49,988 bases of DNA from Bacteroidia bacterium (GTDB taxonomy: Bacteria > Bacteroidota > Bacteroidia > B-17B0 > Aurantibacillaceae). Location of the stretch: contig JADLED010000330.1 in assembly GCA_020846335.1 (NCBI GenBank), forward strand, positions 1-49,988, read 5' to 3'. How positions within the stretch are numbered: the stretch's first letter is position 1; every line of letters starts with the position of its first letter. A program made the position numbers and the translations under genes. Below the pieces are notes generated by a model that saw only the letters and a program-made list of their open reading frames with translations, was not told where the DNA came from and did no database searches. This document shows positions 1 through 7,455 of this stretch, one piece after another.

Positions 1-286
1 CGTTTTGTACAATAAGGTAGCAGGCGTAACGACTGAGTCGTAAATTTTCAATACTACGTGTAGCTCCAGAGCCCAAAGGAACCATTTCGTGCATGTCCAC
101 GAACTGGTCTAAAGCCTCATGGCCACTGTTATTGCAGGCCTCTGTGGCTCTATCAATTACTGGTTTAAAATTCCGGAATTCGGCGTACTCAAGCGCTTTG
201 GCCAAATCTCTTGCCGACCAATACTCATTGCCATTGTCATCTGTTTTTTTTATCTGTTCAAAAACGGGGATTGAAAGATTACTCAT
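1..286 (-). CDS. dinD: DNA damage-inducible protein D, truncated by the window edge
   Basis: Reading the minus strand from the ATG at 286 gives about 95 codons that run off the left edge. The peptide starts MSNLSIPVFEQIKKTDDNG and contains EYWSARDLAKALEY, then RNFKPVIDRA, then LGSGATRSIENLRLSRYACY. This follows the N-terminal half of DinD (the BRO-N-like domain), including the WSARDL and LSRYACYLI blocks. E. coli DinD is an SOS-induced protein reported to inhibit RecA-mediated strand exchange; a similar role here is inferred from family only. The C-terminal part lies outside the window, so intactness cannot be judged. Its neighbours are small accessory genes on the same strand. No LexA-like operator was recognised upstream. 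Confidence 0.85.
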   Translation of the reverse strand, partial: MSNLSIPVFEQIKKTDDNGNEYWSARDLAKALEYAEFRNFKPVIDRATEACNNSGHEALDQFVDMHEMVPLGSGATRSIENLRLSRYACYLIVQN

Positions 287-552
287 TTCAGTTGTTTTAA
301 TAGTCCAAAATTAAGCCCGATTGAAGAAATGTGTTACTACAAATAATAGCAATTTGACAAAAATTATTTGCGGTTGGTGCTAAAGGCGGAAAGGGGGATT
401 TTTTGGAGATGAGAAATGTTGGATGTTGAATGAGAAATGGGCTTTAATATTATATCGAGGAAAGCCTCGGAATGATGGATTTAAGAGCATGTCGAGGTTC
501 TATTTTTATTTGTTAAAATATGTTCAGACTAAATTTTTATAAAAATGCCGCT

Positions 553-777
553 TTAATCAAAGAACTTTTTTTCTGCCTGCTCTAAAAATTTAATCAAGGA
601 ATAAATGTTTTCGCTAGTTTCTTTAAAGTTTTTAGGCATAGCATCAGTAGCTACATTGTTAAGGTAAGTAAAAAATATTAGTGTAATATTTTCCCTCAAT
701 TTATTAGGTGGTACCGAAGCGAATAAAAAATCTAGTTCGTCAATTGTATGTGGAGTGGTGTAATTAGAAGAATTCAT
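553..777 (-). CDS. Small hypothetical protein (74 aa)
   Basis: An ATG-initiated 74-residue frame, MNSSNYTTPHTIDELDFLF..., predicted mostly helical, with an acidic N-terminal third and a Lys/Phe-rich end (EQAEKKFFD). I do not recognise a family and see no signal peptide or membrane segment. It lies between the HNH nuclease gene and dinD on the same strand, in an AT-rich patch; 71 bp separate it from the nuclease gene. The composition looks protein-like and no longer frame overlaps it, but with no recognised homologue it could be a chance ORF. Confidence 0.45.
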   Translation of the reverse strand: MNSSNYTTPHTIDELDFLFASVPPNKLRENITLIFFTYLNNVATDAMPKNFKETSENIYSLIKFLEQAEKKFFD

Positions 778-848
778 TTTACCTAAATAGCATTAACAAA
801 AATAAGGCGGTTAATTCCATTTACATTTGCTTTTAAGTCACCTTAAGC

Positions 849-1619
849 CTACTTCTGAAACCTATTCCGATAATGGTGCTCTAAAAAATCTTTATCTGGT
901 AAAAATCGAGCGGGCAAGAAGATGCTCCTATTTTCAAAACGATGAAAATTTTGAACCACCATTTTATTTTTATCCTTCTTTAAAACGCTTGCTATTTTTA
1001 TTCTATACTCGGGGGTAATACTAATTAATCCATTTTCAAAGGCTTTATCGTGCAAATTGTTTAACGATAAACCATTTTGTGGGTTTAATCTATTCTTCTC
1101 GTCTTCGCTCCATTTCATTATATGACCTGCCACCAGTAATTCGGGTCTTTCTAATCCAGTAATGCAGCAAGCGTTGTTATAGGCAGATAAAACTGACCTT
1201 CTAAAAAAAGATTGATTCACCCGTGTCTTTACCAATTGCTCGCGCATTTTTCCTTCGCGTGGTAAATCCGTTTCAGGGATTTGATTTAAAGCTTCTACCG
1301 AAGTGTGTTTTAATTTGGCTAAAAGTTTTTCGCTTTCGTAGGGCAAAACATCCCAATGGTTATAAAACTCATCCCAGACTTCTTTATCCAATTTGCTCGA
1401 GTTAGTTGCGCCTTTAATACCTCGAGCCTTCAACGATGGATCGAGGCTGGCAAAATTCACAAGCTTAAATGCAACGGAACCTGAAGTTCTTCCTATTAAT
1501 TTTGCCAATTCAATAATTTCAAGATTACGATTGTGCAATTTCCCAAATGGAAGTTTGCAATACAAATTAATTGCTAAAATTAACTCTTCCTTCGTCCAAA
1601 GTTTTTGTCCTTCTTTCAT
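849..1619 (-). CDS. HNH endonuclease domain protein
   Basis: A 256-residue protein. The N-terminal about 120 residues include WTKEELILAINLYCKLPFG and a GRTSGSVAFKLVNFASLD segment that looks like a DNA-binding helical module. The C-terminal half carries an HNH_2-type nuclease: ACCITG, ELLVAGHI, NPQNGLSLNNLHDKAFENG. These match the order of zinc or metal ligands and catalytic His residues seen in this family. The family is common in Bacteroidota, often beside restriction or DNA-modification genes, and its substrate is not established. Its ATG overlaps the stop of the upstream zinc-ribbon gene by four bases (ATGA), implying translational coupling. No methyltransferase is visible in the window, so it is not part of a complete restriction system here. 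Confidence 0.8.
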   Translation of the reverse strand: MKEGQKLWTKEELILAINLYCKLPFGKLHNRNLEIIELAKLIGRTSGSVAFKLVNFASLDPSLKARGIKGATNSSKLDKEVWDEFYNHWDVLPYESEKLLAKLKHTSVEALNQIPETDLPREGKMREQLVKTRVNQSFFRRSVLSAYNNACCITGLERPELLVAGHIMKWSEDEKNRLNPQNGLSLNNLHDKAFENGLISITPEYRIKIASVLKKDKNKMVVQNFHRFENRSIFLPARFLPDKDFLEHHYRNRFQK

Positions 1620-1783
1620 TTTTCTTTTTCAGATTCTGTAATAAATTCAAACCCGCATTCGCCCGATAAACAAATATGTTCTTGATACTGATTGCCAATG
1701 TCCTTAAAATCAGTTCGGGCACCACATTTTGGACACGTCGTTGGTTGATCACACAGCAAATACACTCCGTTATTGTTTTCCAT
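1616..1783 (-). CDS. Small zinc-ribbon protein
   Basis: A 55-residue protein if it begins at MENNNGVY; an upstream in-frame ATG at 1810 would add nine residues. It carries TTCPKCGARTDF and, about 20 residues on, HICLSGECGFEF, i.e. a CPxCG pair and a second Cys pair, the pattern of a small zinc ribbon. No other domain is present. Its stop overlaps the HNH nuclease ATG, so the two are almost certainly co-transcribed and translationally coupled. The function is unknown; a nucleic-acid or protein-binding partner of the nuclease is an inference from linkage only. Confidence 0.7.
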   Translation of the reverse strand: MENNNGVYLLCDQPTTCPKCGARTDFKDIGNQYQEHICLSGECGFEFITESEKEK

Positions 1784-1949
1784 TTTGTTAAGACAAAGGT
1801 TTATTCGCATAAAAGTACTGCTTATTCAAGAAATTAATAAACAAAAAAACTCCAAATAAAATCAACCTATTAAACCCAATCGCTGCAAAATTTTTTTACC
1901 ATTTCACCCTCTAAATTCCCTTGGCTGCATTAAGCCCCCACACAATCAG

Positions 1950-3020
1950 CTATTCCATGTCCTCCCATGTCACAAATTTGGATAAGAGGTAGTTCGCCGC
2001 CTTTGGCTCGGCTTCGTAATATTGTAAGAGGTGCTTAAACACCAGTTGACTTACCTCCCGCGCCACATCCGGCATACCCAGTTTGGTTTTGGTGCTTCCC
2101 GAAAATACGAAATCCTCACCCCTGACGACGCCCACCAACACCAGCGAAGCCGAGAGCTTTTTGTGCGTGATGCGAACCTGTTGGTTTTTTTCCTTTGCCA
2201 GATGCTTGATGGAAGCTTTGAGTCCTGTAAGTATGCCTTGATTTAAAGAACCACCTTGCGTGGTTTCGGTATTGCCGGCAAAAGTATGCGCGGTAAAACG
2301 CTGCTGCCATTTCTCAGAATAGGCGATGCCAATTTTGTAGCTGTATTTTTCGGTAGCCACTTCCATGTCGCAACGGAAACGGCTCGGACTGCCCGGGTAA
2401 CGCTCATCTAAAAGTAAACTGTCCAGCAAATGAAACACTCCTCTTGGAAAGGCAAATACCAGCCGCTGATAATCGGGCTGCAGGTAATCGTTGCAGGCAA
2501 TTTTTACAGGCTCATTGAGATAAGCCACACGGCGAAGAAAATTGCTGACAATGTTAAAATCCAATGTCACGTTTTGAAAAATATCCCCATCGGGTGTAAA
2601 TTCAATTTCAAAATAATGTTCTTTTTGTTGGCTTTCAGTGCGGCTTAAATTAATAAGGTTTCCCTTAAATGCCTTTAGTTCGTATTGTGTCGTAAAATCG
2701 TTGTAGCGAACGGTCAACTTTGAGCTCAAACACATCAATACCGGCAAACCCATTTCATTATTATCGTAGGTGCCGCTTTCGGTTTTGGCAAATAACTCTT
2801 TGAGTTTTTCTGAAGGAATAGCTGTTCCCTTCATACAAATGCGGTTTTGGGGATGGAGGTTTATTTCAAGCAGGGAGCCTTTTGCTGCTGGCTTTAAAAG
2901 ATCTTCCAATAAATCATCGAGCATTTGTATAACTCCATTCAGGTTAATACTGCCAACGAACATGCCTGGGCGTTTGCGAATGAATTGCAGATGGGGACTT
3001 AACTCGTTTATTTCGTTCAT
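1950..3020 (-). CDS. GyrB/ParE-like protein, degenerate ATPase, no TOPRIM domain
   Basis: A 356-residue protein matching the N-terminal ATPase plus transducer part of type IIA topoisomerase B subunits and stopping there. Residues 15-24 are RKRPGMFVGS (GyrB: RKRPGMYIG). Around 155-185, LRRVAYLNEPVKIACND matches the GyrB LRELAFLN segment. About 250-265, ETTQGGSLNQG matches TPEGGTHLEGF, and 309-315, STKTKLG, matches the QTKxKLG transducer loop with its switch Lys. The ATP site is eroded: positions aligned with GyrB Glu42, Asn46 and Asp73 are Asp36, Asp40 and Lys64, and the Gly-rich lid GLHGVG reads NEMGLP. Hydrolysis is therefore unlikely. It is divergent from the SWIM-protein gene. Function unknown; a scaffold or clamp role is inference. 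Confidence 0.8.
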   Translation of the reverse strand: MNEINELSPHLQFIRKRPGMFVGSINLNGVIQMLDDLLEDLLKPAAKGSLLEINLHPQNRICMKGTAIPSEKLKELFAKTESGTYDNNEMGLPVLMCLSSKLTVRYNDFTTQYELKAFKGNLINLSRTESQQKEHYFEIEFTPDGDIFQNVTLDFNIVSNFLRRVAYLNEPVKIACNDYLQPDYQRLVFAFPRGVFHLLDSLLLDERYPGSPSRFRCDMEVATEKYSYKIGIAYSEKWQQRFTAHTFAGNTETTQGGSLNQGILTGLKASIKHLAKEKNQQVRITHKKLSASLVLVGVVRGEDFVFSGSTKTKLGMPDVAREVSQLVFKHLLQYYEAEPKAANYLLSKFVTWEDME

Positions 3021-3081
3021 TTTTTATGTCATACAGGCCTGAAAGCCTCAATTATCAAGGAATTTGCTTCGTTACAAGGTA

Positions 3082-3089
3082 CAAAATTA
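3082..3089 (-). promoter_or_regulatory. Candidate -7 box for the GyrB-like gene
   Basis: On the minus strand the site reads TAATTTTG, matching TAnnTTTG, about 60 bases upstream of the ATG at 3020. No convincing TTTG -33 element is seen. The assignment rests on the motif alone. Confidence 0.3.
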
Positions 3090-3204
3090 TTTGCCAAAAT
3101 CACAATTTTTTTTCCGCTTTTGGCTCTTTATTTTTCAATAAAACAGTTTCACTTCCTCTCCCTTTTTATTTCCCGTTTCGCTTTCCGGCCACAACAATTT
3201 GCCC

Positions 3205-3212
3205 TAGCTTTG
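3205..3212 (+). promoter_or_regulatory. -7 box upstream of the SWIM-protein gene
   Basis: TAGCTTTG matches TAnnTTTG, and TTTC lies 19 bases upstream (3182-3185), one base off the TTTG -33 element. The box ends only six bases before the ATG at 3219, so the transcript would be leaderless or nearly so. It lies inside the longer open frame that begins at 3120, which argues for the 3219 start. Confidence 0.45.
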
Positions 3213-3218
3213 CAGCGC

Positions 3219-4880
3219 ATGCTTTTTATTATTCCGCAGTTTGAACAACACTTTGAAGAAAAAATCCTGAAAAAAGGACTGCGCTTGTTTATGCGCTCCG
3301 GTATGGAACTTATTGAAACACTCAACAGCAGCGAATTGCGCTTTGGCGGCAGCGGAACCGAATTGCTGCTTAAAAAAAAGGGAGACAAACTGCTGTCCTA
3401 CAACTGCTCCTGCGCCGGTCACTTTTATTGCCATCATCTGGCCGCCGCCTTGTTTCTGCTTCAAAAAGAAACACTGGCACTCACTCCCCGAAAAAAAATA
3501 AAAAGCAGCGCAAAAAACAAAAGCATTCCTCCTTTTAAAAAAATAAGTGTTGGCGAAGTGCTGCACTTTATACAAAACCGCAACGCCAAAAACCCCGACA
3601 ATAGCCGTCTCCAAAGCCTGATACTGTCGGTGAGCGAAGAAAGTTGTTTTGAGGATTACCGCCAGTTGTTTAAAATTGTGCTTTCGCCTAATTACCAAAA
3701 AGGCATTCTTAATCAACAGGAAATTGACCTTGCTCTTAATCAAATGCAGTTACTTGGCGATAAATTAAACCGGATTCATGGCTCGTTTCGGAGCCGGTAT
3801 TACCTGCAAATGGCGCTGCTTACCGAGCTTCAGGATTTTTTACAACTGCGCTTTACCGGCAACGAAGAACCTCTTGAACATCTAAAAACCACCGCCTGCG
3901 AAATTCTTCACAGCTTTTTTCTTAAAAAACTTTCGGTAGCCGAAAAGGCCGCCTGGCAAAAGGCTCTGCTCTTATCGCTGCGCAACAATGCCGTTTTACG
4001 AAGCGGCGTGTTTACTTTTTTATTGCCGCGCTTTTTAAGCTGGTCGCGCTCCAAATCGGCTTTTGATGGCATAAAGGACCTGCTGGGCAAACGCAAAAAC
4101 ACCATTCCTTATTACACCCGCTTCAGTGCTTTGGAAGTGGCCCTGTTTCAGGTAAAATTAAGAGAACACCAGGTGTTTAAAAGTCCGCTTGCCAAAACCG
4201 ATGCCGACTCGGTGATGAATGAACGGATGGCCAAAACCGAAATGGCCTTTTGCACCGGTAAAACTACTTACGCGTTTAAATTGTTGGATGCGGGCTATCA
4301 AAGCGTTTTAAGCACCCATAAATTGTTTTTTGACGAATACACTGCTTACTGCATTCAAAAGGCCATAACCCACAGGCAAAGCGATACCGAATGCAGGTAT
4401 CTGGAAGAACGCCTGATTAAAGGCCTCTTTTTAAAAGAATCGGAACTGGACCGCTGGATGGAATTATTGCCGCCAGCAGAAAAGCAGCAGAAAATAAACG
4501 AACTGATTGCTGCTTTGCGACAGCCAAGGTTTTATTCGTTCGAAAAACTGGCTCTGATTCTGAAAAAAACGCAGGGCTGGGACGATTTAATACAGGAAAT
4601 TAAACGCCAGAGCAATGCCTACCGGCTGTTGCACGAAGTGGTTTTGCAAAAATTTCCCGAATACGATAAAAACCTGTTGCTGTTGTATGCCAAACACCTC
4701 ATTGGGGCCATGGCTGCCCTGAGTGTGTATCAGCATCAACTGTTGCTGTTTGAAACCGCCCGAAATTACATCGACAAATTGCCTGAAGCGGATAAAAATC
4801 TGATACTGGATAAAATTATCACGCATTCCGGCAGCGAATCGCAACTATCGCGGCATTTACGCCGTTTATACGGGCTTTAA
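3219..4880 (+). CDS. SWIM zinc-finger domain protein
   Basis: A 553-residue protein from the ATG at 3219 (the frame is open from 3120, but the extra 33 residues do not fit the family and contain the promoter box). The N-terminus FEEKILKKGLRLFMRSG followed by CSCAGHFYCHHLAAALF is a classic SWIM arrangement: Cys63, Cys65, Cys71 and His73 give CxC-x5-CxH. The remaining about 450 residues are long helical segments without a recognised domain. SWIM fingers bind DNA or proteins and in bacteria occur with SNF2 helicases or MoxR/VWA systems; neither is seen in this window. It is divergent from the GyrB-like gene across about 200 bases. Confidence 0.75.
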   Translation: MLFIIPQFEQHFEEKILKKGLRLFMRSGMELIETLNSSELRFGGSGTELLLKKKGDKLLSYNCSCAGHFYCHHLAAALFLLQKETLALTPRKKIKSSAKNKSIPPFKKISVGEVLHFIQNRNAKNPDNSRLQSLILSVSEESCFEDYRQLFKIVLSPNYQKGILNQQEIDLALNQMQLLGDKLNRIHGSFRSRYYLQMALLTELQDFLQLRFTGNEEPLEHLKTTACEILHSFFLKKLSVAEKAAWQKALLLSLRNNAVLRSGVFTFLLPRFLSWSRSKSAFDGIKDLLGKRKNTIPYYTRFSALEVALFQVKLREHQVFKSPLAKTDADSVMNERMAKTEMAFCTGKTTYAFKLLDAGYQSVLSTHKLFFDEYTAYCIQKAITHRQSDTECRYLEERLIKGLFLKESELDRWMELLPPAEKQQKINELIAALRQPRFYSFEKLALILKKTQGWDDLIQEIKRQSNAYRLLHEVVLQKFPEYDKNLLLLYAKHLIGAMAALSVYQHQLLLFETARNYIDKLPEADKNLILDKIITHSGSESQLSRHLRRLYGL

Positions 4881-4892
4881 GCTGCCTGCGCG

Positions 4893-4925
4893 CCTTTCAG
4901 GGCTTAGAACCCGACAAGGGTGCAA
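4893..4925. repeat. Degenerate copy of the palindromic repeat
   Basis: This stretch contains TTCAGGGCTTAGAACCC then GACAAGGG-TGCAAGG and aligns with the perfect palindrome 65 bases downstream with several substitutions, so it can no longer form the full stem. It looks like a decayed sister copy of the same element. Confidence 0.5.
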
Positions 4926-4960
4926 GGGAAGGTCTAAACAGCCCACCGGATAGTTATGCA

Positions 4961-4997
4961 GCCCCCCTGTCAGGGTTTAGAACCCTGACAGGGGGGC
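4961..4997. repeat. Perfect 17-bp palindromic repeat (hairpin)
   Basis: The arms 4961-4977 and 4981-4997 are perfect inverted complements (GCCCCCCTGTCAGGGTT and its reverse complement) around a three-base loop TAG. It sits between the 3' ends of the convergent SWIM and rpmH genes. It has no T-run directly after the stem, so it is more like a dispersed REP-like palindrome than a plain terminator, although it could stop transcription from either side. Confidence 0.75.
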
Positions 4998-5039
4998 AAA
5001 AATACCCGCCAGACCCGCCAAAGCCCATTTTTTGGGCAC

Positions 5040-5069
5040 AAAAAAACCGCCACAAATGAATGCGGCGGC
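5040..5069 (-). terminator. Rho-independent terminator of rpmH
   Basis: Read on the minus strand: a GC-rich stem CCGCC / GGCGG (5064-5068 with 5047-5051), a loop of about 12 bases, then a run of seven T (5040-5046). It lies 23 bases beyond the rpmH stop codon. Confidence 0.7.
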
Positions 5070-5091
5070 AAATTTTCTTGGAATAAAAATA

Positions 5092-5247
5092 CTATTTGTG
5101 AGTTTTTTCGCTGCTAACAGTAAGCTTTTTACGTCCTCTTGCACGGCGAGAAGCGATTACGCGACGGCCATTTGCGCTAGCCATACGCTCTCTGAACCCA
5201 TGTTTGTTCTTTCTTTTGCGTTGCGATGGTTGGAAGGTGCGTTTCAT
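5092..5247 (-). CDS. rpmH: 50S ribosomal protein L34
   Basis: A 51-residue protein, [20 protein letters not shown] then [20 protein letters not shown], which is unmistakably bacterial L34. It is very basic and binds 23S rRNA in the large subunit. ATG at 5247, stop TAG at 5092-5094. In many bacteria rpmH is followed by rnpA, but here a terminator follows directly and no rnpA lies downstream, so the gene is monocistronic. Its promoter is the clearest in the window (TTTG-N19-TATATTTG) and it is divergent from the ABC exporter gene. Confidence 0.97.
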   Translation of the reverse strand: MKRTFQPSQRKRKNKHGFRERMASANGRRVIASRRARGRKKLTVSSEKTHK

Positions 5248-5290
5248 GTTATTTTTTATTTAATGTTAGTAAATTTTAAAAATCGGAGTG

Positions 5291-5321
5291 CAAATATAGA
5301 GCAAATTTTTATTCCGGCAAA
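5291..5321 (-). promoter_or_regulatory. rpmH promoter (TTTG-N19-TATATTTG)
   Basis: On the minus strand, TTTG at 5321-5318 is followed after exactly 19 bases by TATATTTG at 5298-5291. This matches the Bacteroidota housekeeping promoter (-33 TTTG, -7 TAnnTTTG) at both elements. The predicted start site leaves a leader of about 35-40 bases before the rpmH ATG. Confidence 0.75.
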
Positions 5322-5387
5322 TTTTATTTAATTGTTAAGCGGTATAATTCCATTACAAATTAATGACTTATTCCGCAATATATACGC

Positions 5388-5395
5388 TAATTTTG
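5388..5395 (+). promoter_or_regulatory. -7 box of the ABC exporter gene
   Basis: TAATTTTG matches TAnnTTTG and ends eight bases before the ATG at 5404, implying a very short or absent leader. No good -33 element is visible. It lies within the longer open frame from 5332, so it supports the 5404 start. Confidence 0.5.
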
Positions 5396-5403
5396 TGGCC
5401 TCT

Positions 5404-7242
5404 ATGGCAAAAAACAACGAATCGGCACCGGTAAAGCCGCTCCGCAAGGACGAATTACCTAAGGCTAAGCTCACTTTATCCAATCTTAAACGTTCATTCA
5501 GACTGTTAGGTTATTTGGGCAAACATAAGTGGAAATTCGCACTTGGCATGGTGTTTTTGGTTCTAAGCGCCGGGGTGGGCCTGCTTTTTCCGCTTAAATC
5601 GGGTAAAATGTTTGGCTACATTGGCGAGGAAGTGAAAGATACTGCGCTTATCCGCAGCGAATTAATTGAAATAGGTTTGATTTTGGGTGTAATTCTGGTG
5701 GCCCAGGCCCTGTTTTCGTTTGGGCGGGTGTATTTGTTTGCTCAGGTTACCGAAAATATTCTAAAAGCCCTGCGAAAGGACACCTTCAAGCAGATCATTC
5801 AAATGCCCATGAGCTTTTTCTCTAAAAATCAGGTGGCCGAACTCAGCAGCCGCATTGCCACCGATATCAATGTAATTTCTGATGCCTTTACTGTAAACAT
5901 AGCTGAGCTTATTCGCCAAAGCATTGTGGGCATTGGGGGCCTTACCATGATTATTATTAAAACCGATTGGGTAATTGCCAAATGGTTTATTTTTATTATT
6001 CCACCCCTTACCATTGTGGCCATTTTGTTTTCGCGCCGCATCCGTAAATTCTCTAAAGGTTATCAGGATAAAATAGCCGAATCGAATGTGGTGGTGGGCG
6101 AAGCATTTACCGGCATTACCAACGTGAAAACCTTTACCAACGAAAATTATGAGATAAATAAATACGATAAGGTAACCGACGAGGTGCGCGAATTTGGCTT
6201 AAAATACGGCATTTTGCGGGGCACCTTCTTTTCGTTTGTGATGGTGTTTGTGTTCGGGTCCATCTTTTTTATTTTGTGGCAAATGTTGTTTGCCTTAAAA
6301 GTGGATAAAACCATTTCCGGCGAAGATTTTGGAACCTTTATGATGTTATCTTTATTTGTGGCCGGATCGCTTGGCGGCTTGCCCGAACAAATTGCCTCGC
6401 TGCAACGCGCTTTGGGCGCCACCGACCGTGTGTTTGAACTGGTGGATGGCAACATCGAAAACATTGAACTGCTTAAACAAAGCCTGCCATCGCCCGAAAG
6501 TAAAGGCGAAATTGAATTCAAAAACATTTCCTTTAATTACCCCTCACGCCCCGATTTTACGGTGCTTAAAAATGTGAATTTTAAAGTGGATGCCGGGCAA
6601 ACAGTGGCTTTGGTTGGTTCCAGCGGTTCAGGAAAAACCACCATTGCTTCGTTAATCCTTCGTTTTTACGACCCAAGCGGAGGTGTTTTAAGCATTGATG
6701 GAGTGGATACAAAAAGTTTATCACTCACTGAGTTGCGTAAAAAAATTGCACTGGTGCCGCAGGATGTTATTTTGTTTGCCGGTTCTATTAAAGATAATAT
6801 TGCTTATGGCAAACCCAACGCCACCGAGGCCGAAATTGAAGAAGCTGCGCGCAAAGCCAATGCCTATCAATTCATTGAATCCTTCCCCGAAAAATTTAAT
6901 ACACTTGTGGGCGAACGCGGCATTCAATTGTCGGGTGGCCAGCGCCAACGCATTGCCATTGCCCGCGCGGTTTTAAAAAATCCAAGCATTTTGGTATTGG
7001 ACGAGGCCACCAGCAGCCTCGACAGCGAAAGCGAACATTTGGTGCAGGAAGCGCTGGATAAATTAATGGTTGGAAGAACCAGCATTGTGATAGCACACAG
7101 GCTGGCCACCATTCGCAATGCCGATAAAATTGTGGTGCTGCAACACGGTTCCATTGCCGAAATGGGAACCCATCAGGAATTGATGCTCAACGAAGAAGGC
7201 TTCTATCACAAACTGAGCAGGATGCAGTTTGATGTTGTGTAA
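5404..7242 (+). CDS. ABC transporter, fused permease/ATPase (MsbA-like half-transporter)
   Basis: A 612-residue half-transporter from the ATG at 5404. Residues about 40-330 hold the six-helix exporter domain (ABC_membrane), with charged cytoplasmic loops. The nucleotide-binding domain has, in order: Walker A VGSSGSGKTT (about residue 404), Q-loop VPQDVILFAG, signature LSGGQRQR (about 508), Walker B ILVLDEATSSLD (about 528) and H-loop IVIAHRL (about 560). All catalytic residues are present. The family exports lipids, lipid A precursors or drugs as homodimers in the inner membrane; the substrate cannot be read from sequence. It is monocistronic, divergent from rpmH, with a weak hairpin-T tract downstream near 7333. 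MsbA proper would be one candidate, but Bacteroidota carry several such paralogues. Confidence 0.9.
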   Translation: MAKNNESAPVKPLRKDELPKAKLTLSNLKRSFRLLGYLGKHKWKFALGMVFLVLSAGVGLLFPLKSGKMFGYIGEEVKDTALIRSELIEIGLILGVILVAQALFSFGRVYLFAQVTENILKALRKDTFKQIIQMPMSFFSKNQVAELSSRIATDINVISDAFTVNIAELIRQSIVGIGGLTMIIIKTDWVIAKWFIFIIPPLTIVAILFSRRIRKFSKGYQDKIAESNVVVGEAFTGITNVKTFTNENYEINKYDKVTDEVREFGLKYGILRGTFFSFVMVFVFGSIFFILWQMLFALKVDKTISGEDFGTFMMLSLFVAGSLGGLPEQIASLQRALGATDRVFELVDGNIENIELLKQSLPSPESKGEIEFKNISFNYPSRPDFTVLKNVNFKVDAGQTVALVGSSGSGKTTIASLILRFYDPSGGVLSIDGVDTKSLSLTELRKKIALVPQDVILFAGSIKDNIAYGKPNATEAEIEEAARKANAYQFIESFPEKFNTLVGERGIQLSGGQRQRIAIARAVLKNPSILVLDEATSSLDSESEHLVQEALDKLMVGRTSIVIAHRLATIRNADKIVVLQHGSIAEMGTHQELMLNEEGFYHKLSRMQFDVV

Positions 7243-7332
7243 AAACAAGTTTAACGCTTCCTTTTCAAACCAGATTGCTGAGTCAAGGCTGCTGTGCATT
7301 TGAAAACACGCGAATTTGTTACAAAATATTCG

Positions 7333-7354
7333 GATTCTTTTGGAATCTTTTTTT
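7333..7354 (+). terminator. Possible terminator after the ABC exporter gene
   Basis: GATTC-TTTTG-GAATC forms a short five-pair stem followed by seven T. It lies about 90 bases after the exporter stop. The stem is weak, so the call is tentative. Confidence 0.35.
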
Positions 7355-7455
7355 GCACATATTCAGAAAGCATGCGCCACAATGAAGTTGTGACGCAGCT
7401 CCTCTGAAAGAAAAATTCTGTAAAAAAATCTACGAAACCTGTTTTAAGATTACGC

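Noticed and set aside
3204..3743. Minus-strand frame of 179 residues under the SWIM gene
   Set aside because: It lies opposite the SWIM motif and has low-complexity Phe/Gln-rich content typical of an antisense frame.
5032..5331. Plus-strand frame of 99 residues across the rpmH region
   Set aside because: It is the antisense shadow of rpmH on the minus strand; the L34 sequence is unmistakable there.
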